Part shown: piece by piece, positions 1 to 9,115 of the stretch
Layout of the letters: each line of letters begins with the position of its first letter
How positions within the stretch are numbered: position 1 is the stretch's first letter
DNA from: Nocardioides gansuensis
GTDB lineage: Bacteria > Actinomycetota > Actinomycetes > Propionibacteriales > Nocardioidaceae
DNA length: 64,000 nucleotides
Direction of reading: 5' to 3'
NCBI RefSeq assembly: GCF_003076135.1
Contig: NZ_QDGZ01000002.1
Span: 124,001 to 188,000, forward strand
Translations under genes and position numbers: made by a program
The notes under the pieces: model-generated
Databases searched by the model: none
Told to the model about the DNA's origin: nothing
Seen by the model: the letters and a program-made list of their open reading frames with translations, nothing else

Positions 1-2
1 CC

Positions 3-1091
3 GACGAGGCCTACGGCGTGATCGGGAAGGAGATCAACCTCGGGTCGCCCAAGCAGCTGCAGGTCGTGCTGTTCGAGGAGCTCGACATGCCCAAGACCAA
101 GCGCACCAAGACCGGATACACCACCGACGCCGACGCTCTCCAGTCGCTCTACGAGAAGACCGAGCATCCCTTCCTACAACACCTGCTGCGCCACCGCGAC
201 GTGATCCGCCTGCGGCAGACGGTCGAGGGACTCCTCAAGACCGTCGCGTCCGACGGGCGCATCCACACGACGTACAACCAGATCATCGCGGCGACGGGGC
301 GGCTCTCGAGCACCGATCCCAACCTGCAGAACATCCCGATCCGCACCGAGGCCGGGCGCCGGATCCGGGAGGGCTTCGTGGTCGGCGACGGATTCGAGTG
401 CCTGATGACGGCCGACTACAGCCAGATCGAGATGCGGATCATGGCTCACCTCTCGGAGGACGCCGGCCTGATCGAGGCGTTCCGCTCGGGGCGCGACTTC
501 CACTCCGTCACCGCCGGCCGCGTCTTCGGCGTCGAGCCGGGGGACGTGACCACCGAGATGCGGGCCAAGATCAAGGCGATGAACTACGGCCTCGCCTATG
601 GCCTCTCCGCGTTCGGCCTCTCCCAGCAGCTGCGCATCGACACCGGTGAGGCGCGCGGGCTCATGGACGAATACTTCGAGACCTTCGGTGGGGTCCGCGA
701 CTACCTCGCCGGGATCGTCGACGAGGCCCGCCGCTCGGGCTTCACCGAGACGATCATGGGCCGGCGCCGCTACCTGCCCGACCTCACCAGCGACAACCGG
801 CAGCGCCGGGAGATGGCTGAGCGGATGGCGCTCAACGCGCCCATCCAGGGCTCGGCCGCCGACCTGATCAAGGTCGCGATGCTCGGGGTCGACCGGGCGA
901 TCGAGAAGCAGGGGCTGCGCTCCCGGATGCTGCTGCAGGTGCACGACGAGCTCGTGTTCGAGGTCGCCGTGGGAGAGCGGGACGCCCTGGACGCGCTCGT
1001 GCGCGAGGAGATGGGCCGTGCTGCCGAGCTGGCCGTGCCCCTGGACGTCTCCGTCGGCACCGGCCGCAGCTGGCACGAGGCCGCTCACTAG
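3..1091 (+). CDS. polA: DNA polymerase I, C-terminal part (5' end outside the window)
   Basis: This is the polymerase domain of DNA polymerase I, which fills gaps during Okazaki fragment processing and excision repair. The frame is open from base 3, so the 5'-nuclease and most of the exonuclease-like region lie upstream. The visible 362 residues hold family A motif A (DYSQIE, near base 416), the O-helix motif B with its conserved Lys and Tyr (RAKIKAMNYGLAYG, near 570) and motif C (QVHDELVFEV, near 937). All three are intact, so the polymerase should be active. The TAG stop overlaps the stop of the convergent flippase-like gene inside one CTAG. In many actinobacteria polA lies near rpsA and coaE, as here. 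Identification is firm. Confidence 0.97.
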   Translation, partial: DEAYGVIGKEINLGSPKQLQVVLFEELDMPKTKRTKTGYTTDADALQSLYEKTEHPFLQHLLRHRDVIRLRQTVEGLLKTVASDGRIHTTYNQIIAATGRLSSTDPNLQNIPIRTEAGRRIREGFVVGDGFECLMTADYSQIEMRIMAHLSEDAGLIEAFRSGRDFHSVTAGRVFGVEPGDVTTEMRAKIKAMNYGLAYGLSAFGLSQQLRIDTGEARGLMDEYFETFGGVRDYLAGIVDEARRSGFTETIMGRRRYLPDLTSDNRQRREMAERMALNAPIQGSAADLIKVAMLGVDRAIEKQGLRSRMLLQVHDELVFEVAVGERDALDALVREEMGRAAELAVPLDVSVGTGRSWHEAAH

Positions 1092-2341
1092 CCCTGGTGA
1101 GTGGATACCGTCTCGGGGTCACGGTGACCGACGCGGGTCAGGTAGACACTGGCGGCCAGCAGCGCTGCGAGCACGCACAGGTCCACAACCACGACGACCG
1201 TCACGAGGCCGACGACGCTGTCGGTGGTCAGGCCCCCGCCGACCATGACGACGAGTGCCATCCACACGAGATAGATCGTGCGCCGGCCCTGGCGCGCGAG
1301 CACGGCGTAGACCAGCAGCTGCAGCATCGACAGCGCCGTGCCGAGCAGGGCGAAGATCCACAGCCGCGACTCGATCTCGGCGAACTGGCCGCCGCCGACG
1401 AAGATCATCGCGAGGCCTGAGAGCAGCGAGGACGCGAGCGTCCCCAGGGTGCCGAGGACAGCGACCAGGCCCAGGCTCAGAGCCAGGGCGCGCCGGCGCT
1501 CGGCATCGGACGACATCGACGGGAAGGCGAGCACGATCACGAACTGGGGCAGGAAGAGCACTGCCTTGGTGAGGATCAGCCCGGCGGCGTAGAGGCTGGA
1601 GTCCTGCTCGGAGAGCACGTTGCGCGCCACGATGATGTCGACGCTCGACAAGGCGAAGAACGCGAAGAGCGCCTGGGAGTTGTGGACGCTCTCGCGCAGG
1701 ATTGCGATCCCGCGGTGCTCGGCGCTGGCCCGACCCGGCGCCCGCTGATGCCGCAGGGCCCACCAGCCGACCAGCACTGGGGCGCAATAGCCGATGAAGA
1801 CGCCGACGAGCGCCCAGAGCTCGGTCGGGCGCCAGAGGACCAGCCCAGTGCCGAGGACGATGCGCGGGACGCCGGCGGCGACGTAGACCAGGGCGAGTGC
1901 CGTCCAGCGTCGTTCGCCCTGGAGGGTGCCCGCCTGGCCGCCCATCATGGTGAGGGGCACTGCACACAGCGGCACCATCAGTGCGAGCAGCAGTGAGTCC
2001 AGGCGGAGCACGTGGTTGATCACGGGCGAGAGCAGCATCAGCACGAAGCCCAGGGCCAGCGAGGTGCGCCAGGTGACCCTGAGCACCTGCGCCTCGATCT
2101 GGGCGACGTGCTCAGGATCGGCGGCGATTCGCCGGGCAGCGGTGGCCTGGAGTCCGAGCGAGACGACTGAGACCACGAGGAGCAGGCTGAGCACAGCGGT
2201 GAACGCCCCGAAGTGGGCGGTGCCGATGAGGCGGGCCACCACCAACTGGTAGGCATATGTCGAAACATTCATGACGCCCATCGCGATGGCGATGATGCTT
2301 CCCCGGCGCATCAGCGCAGCCATCCGCGAAACCGCTCCCAT
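1088..2341 (-). CDS. Polysaccharide flippase-like integral membrane protein
   Basis: The 417-residue product is almost entirely hydrophobic helices separated by short Arg-rich loops. It looks like the MATE/Wzx/MurJ superfamily of lipid-linked sugar flippases. An N-terminal stretch of the type TAYQLVVARLIGTAHFG, followed by a Gly-rich helix, fits the oligosaccharide flippase family, but the substrate cannot be read from sequence. The longer frame reaches base 2488, but I start at the ATG at 2341 because a TAGGCT -10-like hexamer ends 8 bases before it, as at other leaderless genes here. An internal ATG at 2323 has a GGAG 11 bases upstream and is the alternative. No glycosyltransferases are adjacent. 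Confidence 0.65.
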   Translation of the reverse strand: MGAVSRMAALMRRGSIIAIAMGVMNVSTYAYQLVVARLIGTAHFGAFTAVLSLLLVVSVVSLGLQATAARRIAADPEHVAQIEAQVLRVTWRTSLALGFVLMLLSPVINHVLRLDSLLLALMVPLCAVPLTMMGGQAGTLQGERRWTALALVYVAAGVPRIVLGTGLVLWRPTELWALVGVFIGYCAPVLVGWWALRHQRAPGRASAEHRGIAILRESVHNSQALFAFFALSSVDIIVARNVLSEQDSSLYAAGLILTKAVLFLPQFVIVLAFPSMSSDAERRRALALSLGLVAVLGTLGTLASSLLSGLAMIFVGGGQFAEIESRLWIFALLGTALSMLQLLVYAVLARQGRRTIYLVWMALVVMVGGGLTTDSVVGLVTVVVVVDLCVLAALLAASVYLTRVGHRDPETVSTHQG

Positions 2342-2349
2342 GGGAGGCG

Positions 2350-2355
2350 AGCCTA
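2350..2355 (-). promoter_or_regulatory. -10 hexamer of a probable leaderless promoter (flippase-like gene)
   Basis: TAGGCT on the minus strand ends 8 bases before the ATG at 2341, with no good Shine-Dalgarno sequence. The geometry fits transcription starting at the start codon. Confidence 0.5.
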
Positions 2356-2512
2356 CGGGTCGACGCGGTGGCGTCCTGGAAGCGCCTGCCCATACCGAGG
2401 GGATGTCGACGAGTTCACGACGAATGCTACTTGTGGGTAATATCCCGGACCGTTGCCCGATCGGGTGGCCGTGGTCTGGGAGGGCCACGTCTGGAGGAGG
2501 GACGCATTCGTC

Positions 2513-3082
2513 ATGCGCACACTCGTGACTGCTGGCGCCATGGTGGCGCTGGCCATCGTCATGTTGATCTTGGTCGGGGCAGCGCTCGACCTCAATGTCG
2601 ATTCAGCCGCACTGACCGGTGCCGCGCTCGGGGCCGTGATCGCACTCGTGCCCGACCGCTCCACCACCGCGCGGCTCGGGGGCTTCGTCGTGGGGCTCGC
2701 CGCAGCGTGGATCGGGTACGTCGGCAGGGCAGGGGTGCTGCCCGACACCTCGACCGGCCGGGCCTTGACCGCCGGCCTGGTCGTGCTCATCGCCGTCGGG
2801 GTGTGTGCGGCGACGTGGGGGAGGCTGCCCCTCTGGAGCGCCCTCGTCGGGGTGGCCGCCATGACCGGCACCTACGAGTCCGCCTACAGCGCGGCTCCGT
2901 CCCTGGTCGTGGACACCTCCGTCACCGGGGCGACGACTGCTCTCTTCACGGCCGCAGTCGGGTTCCTCGCCGCGGCGGCCTTCTCCGCCGGCCCGGCGGG
3001 GTCGTCGACCGAGCGCCGCAGAGAGGCCGCGCCGGATGACACCCACACGGAGCTCGAGACGATGCTGGAGGAGACCCGATGA
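2513..3082 (+). CDS. Small integral membrane protein, first gene of a two-gene operon
   Basis: The 189-residue product has about five predicted hydrophobic helices and a hydrophilic, acidic C-terminal tail of about 35 residues rich in Glu, Thr and Arg. I recognise no family. The ATG at 2513 is chosen over an upstream in-frame start because GGAGGAGGG lies at a good distance before it. The stop overlaps the start of the heptad-repeat protein gene in an ATGA, so the two are probably translationally coupled and may work together at the membrane. The function is unknown. Confidence 0.75.
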   Translation: MRTLVTAGAMVALAIVMLILVGAALDLNVDSAALTGAALGAVIALVPDRSTTARLGGFVVGLAAAWIGYVGRAGVLPDTSTGRALTAGLVVLIAVGVCAATWGRLPLWSALVGVAAMTGTYESAYSAAPSLVVDTSVTGATTALFTAAVGFLAAAAFSAGPAGSSTERRREAAPDDTHTELETMLEETR

Positions 3083-5637
3083 CGAGCACGATGCAGCGGC
3101 GTTCGCTGGCCCGGGTCGGGGCAGGGCTGGCCGCCCTTGCGCTCGGGAGCACGATGCTTCCCGCATTCGCCGCGGAGGAGGACGGCGAGGTCGCGGTGAC
3201 GAACACCGAGACCGTGCAGGTCTACCTCGCGCCGACCGGTGAGATAGAGACCCGTCGGGTCTACGAGCAGCTGACCCTGAGTGGCGACGGCACCCTCGAC
3301 CTGGAGAACCCGGTGGAGACGGCCGGACTCCGCAACCTCGACGGCTTCGGCACGTTCGAGGTCGATGGCGGTCTCCAGCGCGGAACGGTGTCGGTCGACG
3401 GGGTCGAGCGGTTCCGGAGCGTCAGCGACTACCGCGGCGACCTGCCGCTCGAGGTCGAGATCGAGTACCGCCTCGACGGCGAGCGGGTGGAGGCTGACGA
3501 CGTGGTGGGCGCAGACGGCCTCCTCGAGGTGTTCTACACCGTCCGCAACATCACGTCCGAGCCGCAGGAGATCACCTTCACCGACGGCGCCGGCAGCACG
3601 GTGACCGAGTCCGTGGACGTGCCGATTCCCATGGTGGGCTCGGTGTCGACAGTGCTGCCTGCCAACTTCACGGACGTCGAGACCAGCGGAGCGAACATGG
3701 CTGGTGACGGGAAGGGCGGCACCAAGCTCACCTTCACCATGACGCTGGTGCCGCCCCTGGGCGAAGACACGGTGCGGGTGGGATACCAGGCTCGCGTTTC
3801 CGACGCCACGATTCCGGCCGCGACCGTGTCGGCGCTTCCGGTCAACCCGCTGGCGAGCCCGGCCTTCAAGTCCGCGGCGTCGAGCTACGAGGCCGGGTCG
3901 CAGACGGGCGAGAAGCTGGCAGCGGGCGCGACCGAGATCGACAGCAACCTGCTCAAGCTGCGGGACGGCACTGGCGAGCTCATCCTGGGGCTGATCCAGC
4001 TCCGCAACGGCGCCAGCCAGCTTCGTGACGGTCTCGCGGGCCGGGCCGCCCCCGGGGCGGCCAAGCTGGCCACGGGCGCCGGAGCGCTCCGGGACGGCCT
4101 CACCCAGATCGACTCCGGAGCCGACCGGCTCGACACGGGCGCGGGCAAGCTCCGAGACGGAGCCGGCCAGCTGGGCGCGGGCGCCGAGGAGCTCAAGGCG
4201 GGCGCGGCCAAGCTGGACGCGGGCGCGAAGCAGCTGCACACGGGGACGGGCACGGCCTTGGCCGGCAGCATGTCCTTGACCGCCGGCTTGTCGAAGATCA
4301 GCTCCGGCCTGAAGACCCTGGGCGGCGAGCAGGGGCTCGGGGCTGCGGGCAAGGGCATAGACGCCCTGCAGGCAGGCGTGGACCAGCTCCTCGCAGGGTT
4401 CGGCTCCGCCACTCAGGACGGGACCCTGCTCTACGCACTCAACGCGCTCTCCGGCGGGCTCGGACAGCTCGAGGGCGGTGCCGGCCAGCTCGCCGGCGGG
4501 CTGGGACAGCTCCGAGGTGACGCCGGAGTGCTGGCTGATCCCGCCGACGGCTCTGGGCTCGCCAAGGCGAAGAACGCCGTGGACGTCATCAAGGGTGGGC
4601 TCGACGAGTCGCTCAAGCCGGGCGGCAGCCTCGACCAGCTGGTGGGCGGCCTGACGGGGGTCAAGACGGCCTTCTGCTCGTCGCACCCGACGCTCAGTGC
4701 CCAATGCGCAGGCACGGTCGACCAGCTGATCGCAGGGGTCGGTGTCAGCCGCACCAACCTCGGTCAGGCCGCAGGGGGACTGGGCGCCGTCTCCGGCGGA
4801 CTGGGCCAGGCTCTCGGCGCCCTGGACGCCCAGCTAGTCCCGGGGGCCCAGGCGCTCCACGCCGGTCTGATCCAGGCCAAGACCGGGGCGACGAAGGCAC
4901 ACCAGGGCGGGATCGCGCTCAAGGACGGCGTGGCCAAGGTCGGCGCGGGTCTGACACAGCTCGAATCCGGCCTCGCCACGGCGATCTCCGGCGTCCTGCA
5001 GCTCTCCACCGGCGCGACCGCGGCCTACACCGGGTCCAGTGCCCTCACCGAAGGGCTGGGCAAGCTCTCGGGCGGCACGGGCGAGCTCGCGACCGGCACC
5101 GGCAAGCTCGCTGCGGGCTCCGGGAAGCTCTCCGAGGGAGCAGACAAGGTTGCCGGGGGAGCCGGTCAGCTGGCAGATGGCACGACCAAGCTGGCCGACG
5201 GCACGCAGGAGGCCGCTGCAGGCTCCGCGCGTCTCGCGGACGGCGCGACCGAGCTGTCCACGGGTCTCGGCGAGGCCGCATCCGGATCGGGTCGCCTGGC
5301 AGACGGACTGGCCAGGGCGGCGTCCGGGGCGCCGGCCATCCGCGACGGCGCCGGCAGGCTCTCCAAGGAGGGCATGTCGAAGCTCATCGGCGCGGGCGAG
5401 GACACCGCCATGGACTACGGCAAGCTGGCGGCCATCGTCGCGGCCGGGTCCGAGCGGGCCGAGGCGGAGGCGATGGCCTACGGGGCTCCCCAGGGTGCTC
5501 AGGGCCTCACCGCCTACTCCTTCGAGATCCGCGGCGACACCGGCGAGGGCGGGCGCAACGTGACCCGCGGTGTGCTCGCCGGCCTCCTGTTGGCTGCGGG
5601 ACTGGGCGTGGTGGCGCTCCGTCGCCGGATCGTCTGA
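3079..5637 (+). CDS. Secreted, membrane-anchored heptad-repeat protein (YhgE/Pip-like repeats)
   Basis: This 852-residue protein has an N-terminal signal sequence (cleavage likely after AFA, about residue 31), then a beta-rich region to about residue 260. A long rod follows, dominated by heptads of the form x-L-x-x-G-a-x, and the protein ends in a hydrophobic helix with a basic RRRIV tail. The clearest repeat blocks are residues 329-391 (nine heptads in exact register) and about 655-766. Such LxxG heptads are known from YhgE/Pip-type proteins and other long surface or phage-receptor proteins. The architecture suggests an extracellular coiled rod anchored by one C-terminal helix. It is coupled to the upstream membrane protein and followed by a strong terminator. 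The role is unknown. Confidence 0.8.
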   Translation: MTSTMQRRSLARVGAGLAALALGSTMLPAFAAEEDGEVAVTNTETVQVYLAPTGEIETRRVYEQLTLSGDGTLDLENPVETAGLRNLDGFGTFEVDGGLQRGTVSVDGVERFRSVSDYRGDLPLEVEIEYRLDGERVEADDVVGADGLLEVFYTVRNITSEPQEITFTDGAGSTVTESVDVPIPMVGSVSTVLPANFTDVETSGANMAGDGKGGTKLTFTMTLVPPLGEDTVRVGYQARVSDATIPAATVSALPVNPLASPAFKSAASSYEAGSQTGEKLAAGATEIDSNLLKLRDGTGELILGLIQLRNGASQLRDGLAGRAAPGAAKLATGAGALRDGLTQIDSGADRLDTGAGKLRDGAGQLGAGAEELKAGAAKLDAGAKQLHTGTGTALAGSMSLTAGLSKISSGLKTLGGEQGLGAAGKGIDALQAGVDQLLAGFGSATQDGTLLYALNALSGGLGQLEGGAGQLAGGLGQLRGDAGVLADPADGSGLAKAKNAVDVIKGGLDESLKPGGSLDQLVGGLTGVKTAFCSSHPTLSAQCAGTVDQLIAGVGVSRTNLGQAAGGLGAVSGGLGQALGALDAQLVPGAQALHAGLIQAKTGATKAHQGGIALKDGVAKVGAGLTQLESGLATAISGVLQLSTGATAAYTGSSALTEGLGKLSGGTGELATGTGKLAAGSGKLSEGADKVAGGAGQLADGTTKLADGTQEAAAGSARLADGATELSTGLGEAASGSGRLADGLARAASGAPAIRDGAGRLSKEGMSKLIGAGEDTAMDYGKLAAIVAAGSERAEAEAMAYGAPQGAQGLTAYSFEIRGDTGEGGRNVTRGVLAGLLLAAGLGVVALRRRIV
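4063..4251 (+). repeat. Nine tandem 21-base units encoding x-L-x-x-G-a-x heptads
   Basis: Nine consecutive heptads keep Leu or Ile at position 2 and Gly at position 5. At DNA level this is an imperfect 21-base periodicity. A second, less regular block runs from about 5041 to 5373. Confidence 0.85.
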
Positions 5638-5652
5638 CCTCACCCCTCGATG

Positions 5653-5681
5653 CGGCGCCCCGGCCTGTGGCCGGGGCGCCG
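5653..5681. terminator. Hairpin terminator between convergent genes
   Basis: A perfect 13-bp GC stem (5653-5665 with 5669-5681) closes a TGT loop. It lies between the stop of the heptad-repeat gene and the stop of the convergent methyltransferase, so it can serve both. There is no U-tract. Confidence 0.85.
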
Positions 5682-5702
5682 TTCTCGTGCCCGGAACCGG
5701 GG

Positions 5703-6518
5703 TCAGCGCAGGTCGGCCACGAAGATCGCGGTGCCCGGGGTGATCAGGCCGCGGGTGCGTGACCAGCCGCCCCAGACGCGGTCGTGGTCCTCGGGCCACT
5801 GCGGCTCCACGAGGTCGATCAGTAAGAAGCCCTGGTGCGCGAGCAGGCGCACCCAGTCACCCAGCGTGCGGTGGTGCTCGACGTAGGCGACCACGCCGGT
5901 CTCGTCGTCGATCTCGACGTAGGGAGTGCGGTCCCAGTAGGACTGCGAGGCCGTCAGGCCGGGCTCGTCGGGGTCGTCGGGGAACATCCAGCGCGTCGGG
6001 TGGGTGATCGAGAACGCGAACCGGCCCCTGGGCCTGAGCACGCGGCGTACCTCCGCGACGCAGCGCTCGATGTCGGCGACGAACTGCAGCGCGCCGAACG
6101 ACGAGAACACGACGTCGAAGGCGTCGTCGCGGAAGGGCAGGTGCGTCGCGGTCGCGAGCACGGACGGTACGGCGATCCCGGTGGACTCGTCGAGGCGGCG
6201 ACTGTGCTGGAGCTGCCGGTGGGAGAGGTCGAGGCCGACGGCACGACCGCCCTGGTCGGCGACCCACCGGGAGCACTGTCCGGCGCCGCTCCCGACCTCG
6301 AGGACGTCGCGACCGTCCACCGGCCCGAGCACCCCCGCCACAGCCTCGGTCAGTCCCTCGGGACCCCAGACGAAGCCCGCGTCGCCCAGGAACTCCCCGT
6401 GGGTGGCCTGGTACTCGTCGGCGTAGCGGTCCCAGTCGGGGCCGTTCGCCCGGCGGGACTCCTCCTCGTCGACCGCCCGACGCTCGACGCGGACAGGGGG
6501 ATGGGGCAGCGGGTCCAC
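5703..6518 (-). CDS. Class I SAM-dependent methyltransferase
   Basis: The 271-residue protein carries a classic Rossmann methyltransferase core. Motif I is VLEVGSGAGQ (about residue 95), an acidic residue ends strand 2 (GLDLS), and FDVVFSSFGALQF is the post-II/motif IV region. This matches the Methyltransf_11 group. The N-terminus has a short conserved-looking DWDRYADEYQ segment, often seen before this fold. The substrate cannot be predicted. The GTG start is supported by a TAACCT hexamer 6 bases upstream, suggesting a leaderless transcript. The gene stands alone between two terminators. Confidence 0.85.
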   Translation of the reverse strand: MDPLPHPPVRVERRAVDEEESRRANGPDWDRYADEYQATHGEFLGDAGFVWGPEGLTEAVAGVLGPVDGRDVLEVGSGAGQCSRWVADQGGRAVGLDLSHRQLQHSRRLDESTGIAVPSVLATATHLPFRDDAFDVVFSSFGALQFVADIERCVAEVRRVLRPRGRFAFSITHPTRWMFPDDPDEPGLTASQSYWDRTPYVEIDDETGVVAYVEHHRTLGDWVRLLAHQGFLLIDLVEPQWPEDHDRVWGGWSRTRGLITPGTAIFVADLR

Positions 6519-6524
6519 GTTCGG

Positions 6525-6530
6525 AGGTTA
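6525..6530 (-). promoter_or_regulatory. -10 hexamer of a probable leaderless promoter (methyltransferase)
   Basis: TAACCT ends 6 bases before the GTG at 6518. It sits immediately beyond the terminator of the upstream minus-strand gene. Confidence 0.55.
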
Positions 6531-6538
6531 CTTGAACG

Positions 6539-6576
6539 CCAGCAGGGCGCCGGACAGGAGTCCGACGCCCTGCTGG
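6539..6576 (-). terminator. Long hairpin terminator of the calcium-repeat protein gene
   Basis: An 11-bp outer stem (6539-6549 with 6566-6576) and a 5-bp inner stem (6551-6555 with 6560-6564) are separated by one C/A mismatch, with an AGGA loop. It lies 19 bases past the stop at 6596. Confidence 0.85.
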
Positions 6577-6595
6577 GTCGTGATCTGATGCCGGG

Positions 6596-8962
6596 TCAGC
6601 CGATCGACGTACGGCCGGAGGTGCGGCGGTTGACGTCGTTCGGGCCCGACTTGATGCGGCTCGGGTCCGACCCGGCCTTGACCTCGCGACCGTCGCTCGC
6701 GCCACCGCGGTCGGTGTCGCACTTGGTCGGGTCGGTCTTGCGCTTCTGGTATCGCTTGTTGGCCTTGCCGGTCTTCTCGACCTTGTCCTTCAGCCGGTCC
6801 TTGTCGGTGTCGGCCTTGGTCGGGTTGGAGCGGGTCTTGCCGATGGTGATCTTGCTGCCGCTACGAGTGATGTAGACGACCTGCTTGATCTTGTAGCCCT
6901 TGACCTCGAGGCCGTCCGTGAGGCCGTCCTTGTCGGTGTCGCGCTTGAGCGGGTTCGTCGAGACATGGATCTTCTTCTTCGCCTTGCGGCCGCAGACCTC
7001 GAACCGCTCCTTGATGGTCATCCCCTTGAACTCGCGACCGTCGCTGAGCCCGTCGTTGTCGGTGTCCACGTCGTGCGGGTTGGTCCCGATCGCCTTCTCC
7101 TTGGCGTCGCTGAGGGCGTCACCATCGGAGTCCTTGGCGCCGAAGTCGTCCTTCGGGTTGTTCACCGGGTTGGTGCCGTTGTTGACCTCCGCACCGTCCG
7201 AGGCACCGCCATCGTCGGTGTCCCAGTCCTTCGGGTTGGTCTTGAAGGTCTTGACCTCGGCGCCGTCGGTGAGACCGTCCTTGTCGGTGTCGGCCTTCTT
7301 CGGGTCCGTGCCCAGGGCCTGCTCCTCGGCGTCGGTGAGGCCGTCGCCGTCGGTGTCGCCGCTGACGACCTTGTCGTCCACGCTGTGGCCGGCGGTGGCG
7401 TTGGTCCCGGCCTCGACCTCGGCGCCGTCGCCCACGCCACCGTCGTCGGTGTCGTAGTCCAGCGGGTTGGTCCTGGTCGTGTGGACCTCGGCGCCGTCGC
7501 TGAGGCCGTCGCCGTCGGTGTCGGCCTTGTGGGGGTCGGTGCCGAGCTGCTTCTCCTCGGCGTCGGTGAGGCCGTCGCCGTCGCTGTCACCGGGGACGGG
7601 CGAGTCGTCGGCGCCGTGGCCCTTGGTCGGGTTGGTGCCCTGCCACACCTCGGCGCCGTCCGGCACGCCGCCGTTGTCGGTGTCGGGGTCCAACGGGTCG
7701 GTGCCGTAGGTGTTGACCTCGGCGCCGTCGACGAGGCCGTCACCGTCCGTGTCCGCCTTCGTGGGGTTGGTCCCGTGGGTGTTGACCTCGGCGCCGTCGT
7801 TCAGGCCGTCGCAGTCGGTGTCCGGGTTGCCCGGGTCGGTGCCGATCTGCTTCTCCTGGTCGTCGGTGAGGCCATCACCGTCGCTGTCGGTGGCCCCGCA
7901 CTCGACGCCACCGGTGGGCGCGAGTGCCCGGACGTGCATCGGGGCCAGGCTCAGGTCGGCCTCAGCCACCGTCACCCCGGCGGGCGCGGGCAGTGAGAGG
8001 ACCTTGAGCTGCACGCGGATCAGCGCCTGCAGGTCGGCCTGGCCGGTCGCGCCGCTCGACTGCATGGAGGGCGAGAACGCCGTGACGGTGAGGTCGACCA
8101 GGGGGTCCAGCGTATCGAGCTCGGGGCCGAGGTCGACCGGCTGGCCGTTGAGCGGGATCGGGATCTGGTTGCCGCCGATGTTGGCGACGATCGTGGGCTT
8201 GTCGACGATCGTGGCCGTGCCGGTGGTGCCGTCGGAACGCGCCTCCACGGTCAGTGCACCGGTCACGTCGAGCGTGACGTTGCCGCCGAGCAGGTCGACG
8301 TCGCCCACGTGGGTGGTCACCCGCGACACCACGTCGTCACCGGCCGCAGCCGTGTCCACCAGCCTGGTCGTGGCACGCACGTCCGAGGCGCCCACCTTGA
8401 CGAGCGGGCCAGCGGGAGCCGGCACGGCCCCACCCCCGGTGGCACCGGCCAGCGTGGTGAGCGCGTCGCTGTAGATCCGCTCGCCGTTCGTCGCCGGGAC
8501 GCATGCCGCGCCCGACCTGTACGCCGCCATCACGTCACCGGTGATCAGGGGCGCCTGTAGCAGCGGGTCGAGGGGAGTGCCCTGCAGGGGCACCAGTGCG
8601 CGGGCCGGCGGGTTGGCCGTCGGCGGTGCCGCGACCTGCTCGGAGTCCACGGGCACCGGGACGTTGCCGAGCAGGAGCGAGGCCTCGAGGTTGGCCGAGG
8701 AGGCCGTCGCGTTGTTGGCGGTGCGCGTGCTGTCCACGTCAGCGCGGCTGTGGCCAACACCGGCGTCGGCGAGGCTGCCCTGGCCGGCGATGTTCGTCGT
8801 GAGCTTGATCAGGTCACCGTGTGCGTCGGCCGAGTATGCCGCGGGCAGCTTGGCCGCCGAGGCCGGTGACACCCCCAGCACCAGGGCCGACAGACCCGGC
8901 ACGAGTGCCAGAGTCGTGAGTGCGGCCCAGGTGCGCCGGGATGGGAAGTCCCCCATGTGCAT
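6596..8962 (-). CDS. Secreted protein with 15 thrombospondin-type-3-like calcium-binding repeats
   Basis: The 788-residue product has a signal peptide (cleavage near VSPASA), then a region of about 330 residues that I cannot assign with certainty but which resembles actinobacterial secreted adhesin-like domains. It ends in a C-terminal half made of 15 acidic loops of the type DTDGDGLTD or DTDxGGxxD. Such loops bind calcium in thrombospondin type 3 and related repeats. They are separated by GTDP/TNP turns and DGAEV segments. No LPxTG motif or C-terminal helix is visible, so the protein is probably released. The ATG at 8962 is chosen because AAAGGG precedes it at good spacing; ATGs at 8974 and 8956 are alternatives. 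A matrix or adhesion role is inferred. Confidence 0.8.
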   Translation of the reverse strand: MHMGDFPSRRTWAALTTLALVPGLSALVLGVSPASAAKLPAAYSADAHGDLIKLTTNIAGQGSLADAGVGHSRADVDSTRTANNATASSANLEASLLLGNVPVPVDSEQVAAPPTANPPARALVPLQGTPLDPLLQAPLITGDVMAAYRSGAACVPATNGERIYSDALTTLAGATGGGAVPAPAGPLVKVGASDVRATTRLVDTAAAGDDVVSRVTTHVGDVDLLGGNVTLDVTGALTVEARSDGTTGTATIVDKPTIVANIGGNQIPIPLNGQPVDLGPELDTLDPLVDLTVTAFSPSMQSSGATGQADLQALIRVQLKVLSLPAPAGVTVAEADLSLAPMHVRALAPTGGVECGATDSDGDGLTDDQEKQIGTDPGNPDTDCDGLNDGAEVNTHGTNPTKADTDGDGLVDGAEVNTYGTDPLDPDTDNGGVPDGAEVWQGTNPTKGHGADDSPVPGDSDGDGLTDAEEKQLGTDPHKADTDGDGLSDGAEVHTTRTNPLDYDTDDGGVGDGAEVEAGTNATAGHSVDDKVVSGDTDGDGLTDAEEQALGTDPKKADTDKDGLTDGAEVKTFKTNPKDWDTDDGGASDGAEVNNGTNPVNNPKDDFGAKDSDGDALSDAKEKAIGTNPHDVDTDNDGLSDGREFKGMTIKERFEVCGRKAKKKIHVSTNPLKRDTDKDGLTDGLEVKGYKIKQVVYITRSGSKITIGKTRSNPTKADTDKDRLKDKVEKTGKANKRYQKRKTDPTKCDTDRGGASDGREVKAGSDPSRIKSGPNDVNRRTSGRTSIG

Positions 8963-9023
8963 TAGCCCTTTCATTGACGGGAGAGGACGACGGATTGTCG
9001 TTCCCCCAGAAGTTCGCGTCTGT

Positions 9024-9038
9024 CTTGACAGCGTCAAG
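9024..9038. promoter_or_regulatory. Palindrome CTTGAC-agc-GTCAAG
   Basis: Two perfect 6-base arms are separated by 3 bases. The arms contain TTGAC, so each could also act as a -35 element for one of the divergent genes. The binding protein is unknown. Confidence 0.4.
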
Positions 9039-9115
9039 GTATTGGCAAAATGGTCAACGAGGTGGGTAAACGTCCGTTACGGATGGCCCGTCGGTGCGGA
9101 GGAGACGCGGCCCGG

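Noticed and set aside
2884..4704. 606-codon open frame on the minus strand across the heptad-repeat gene
   Set aside because: It is the antisense shadow of a GC-rich repetitive gene. Its translation is low-complexity and has no start region or ribosome site.
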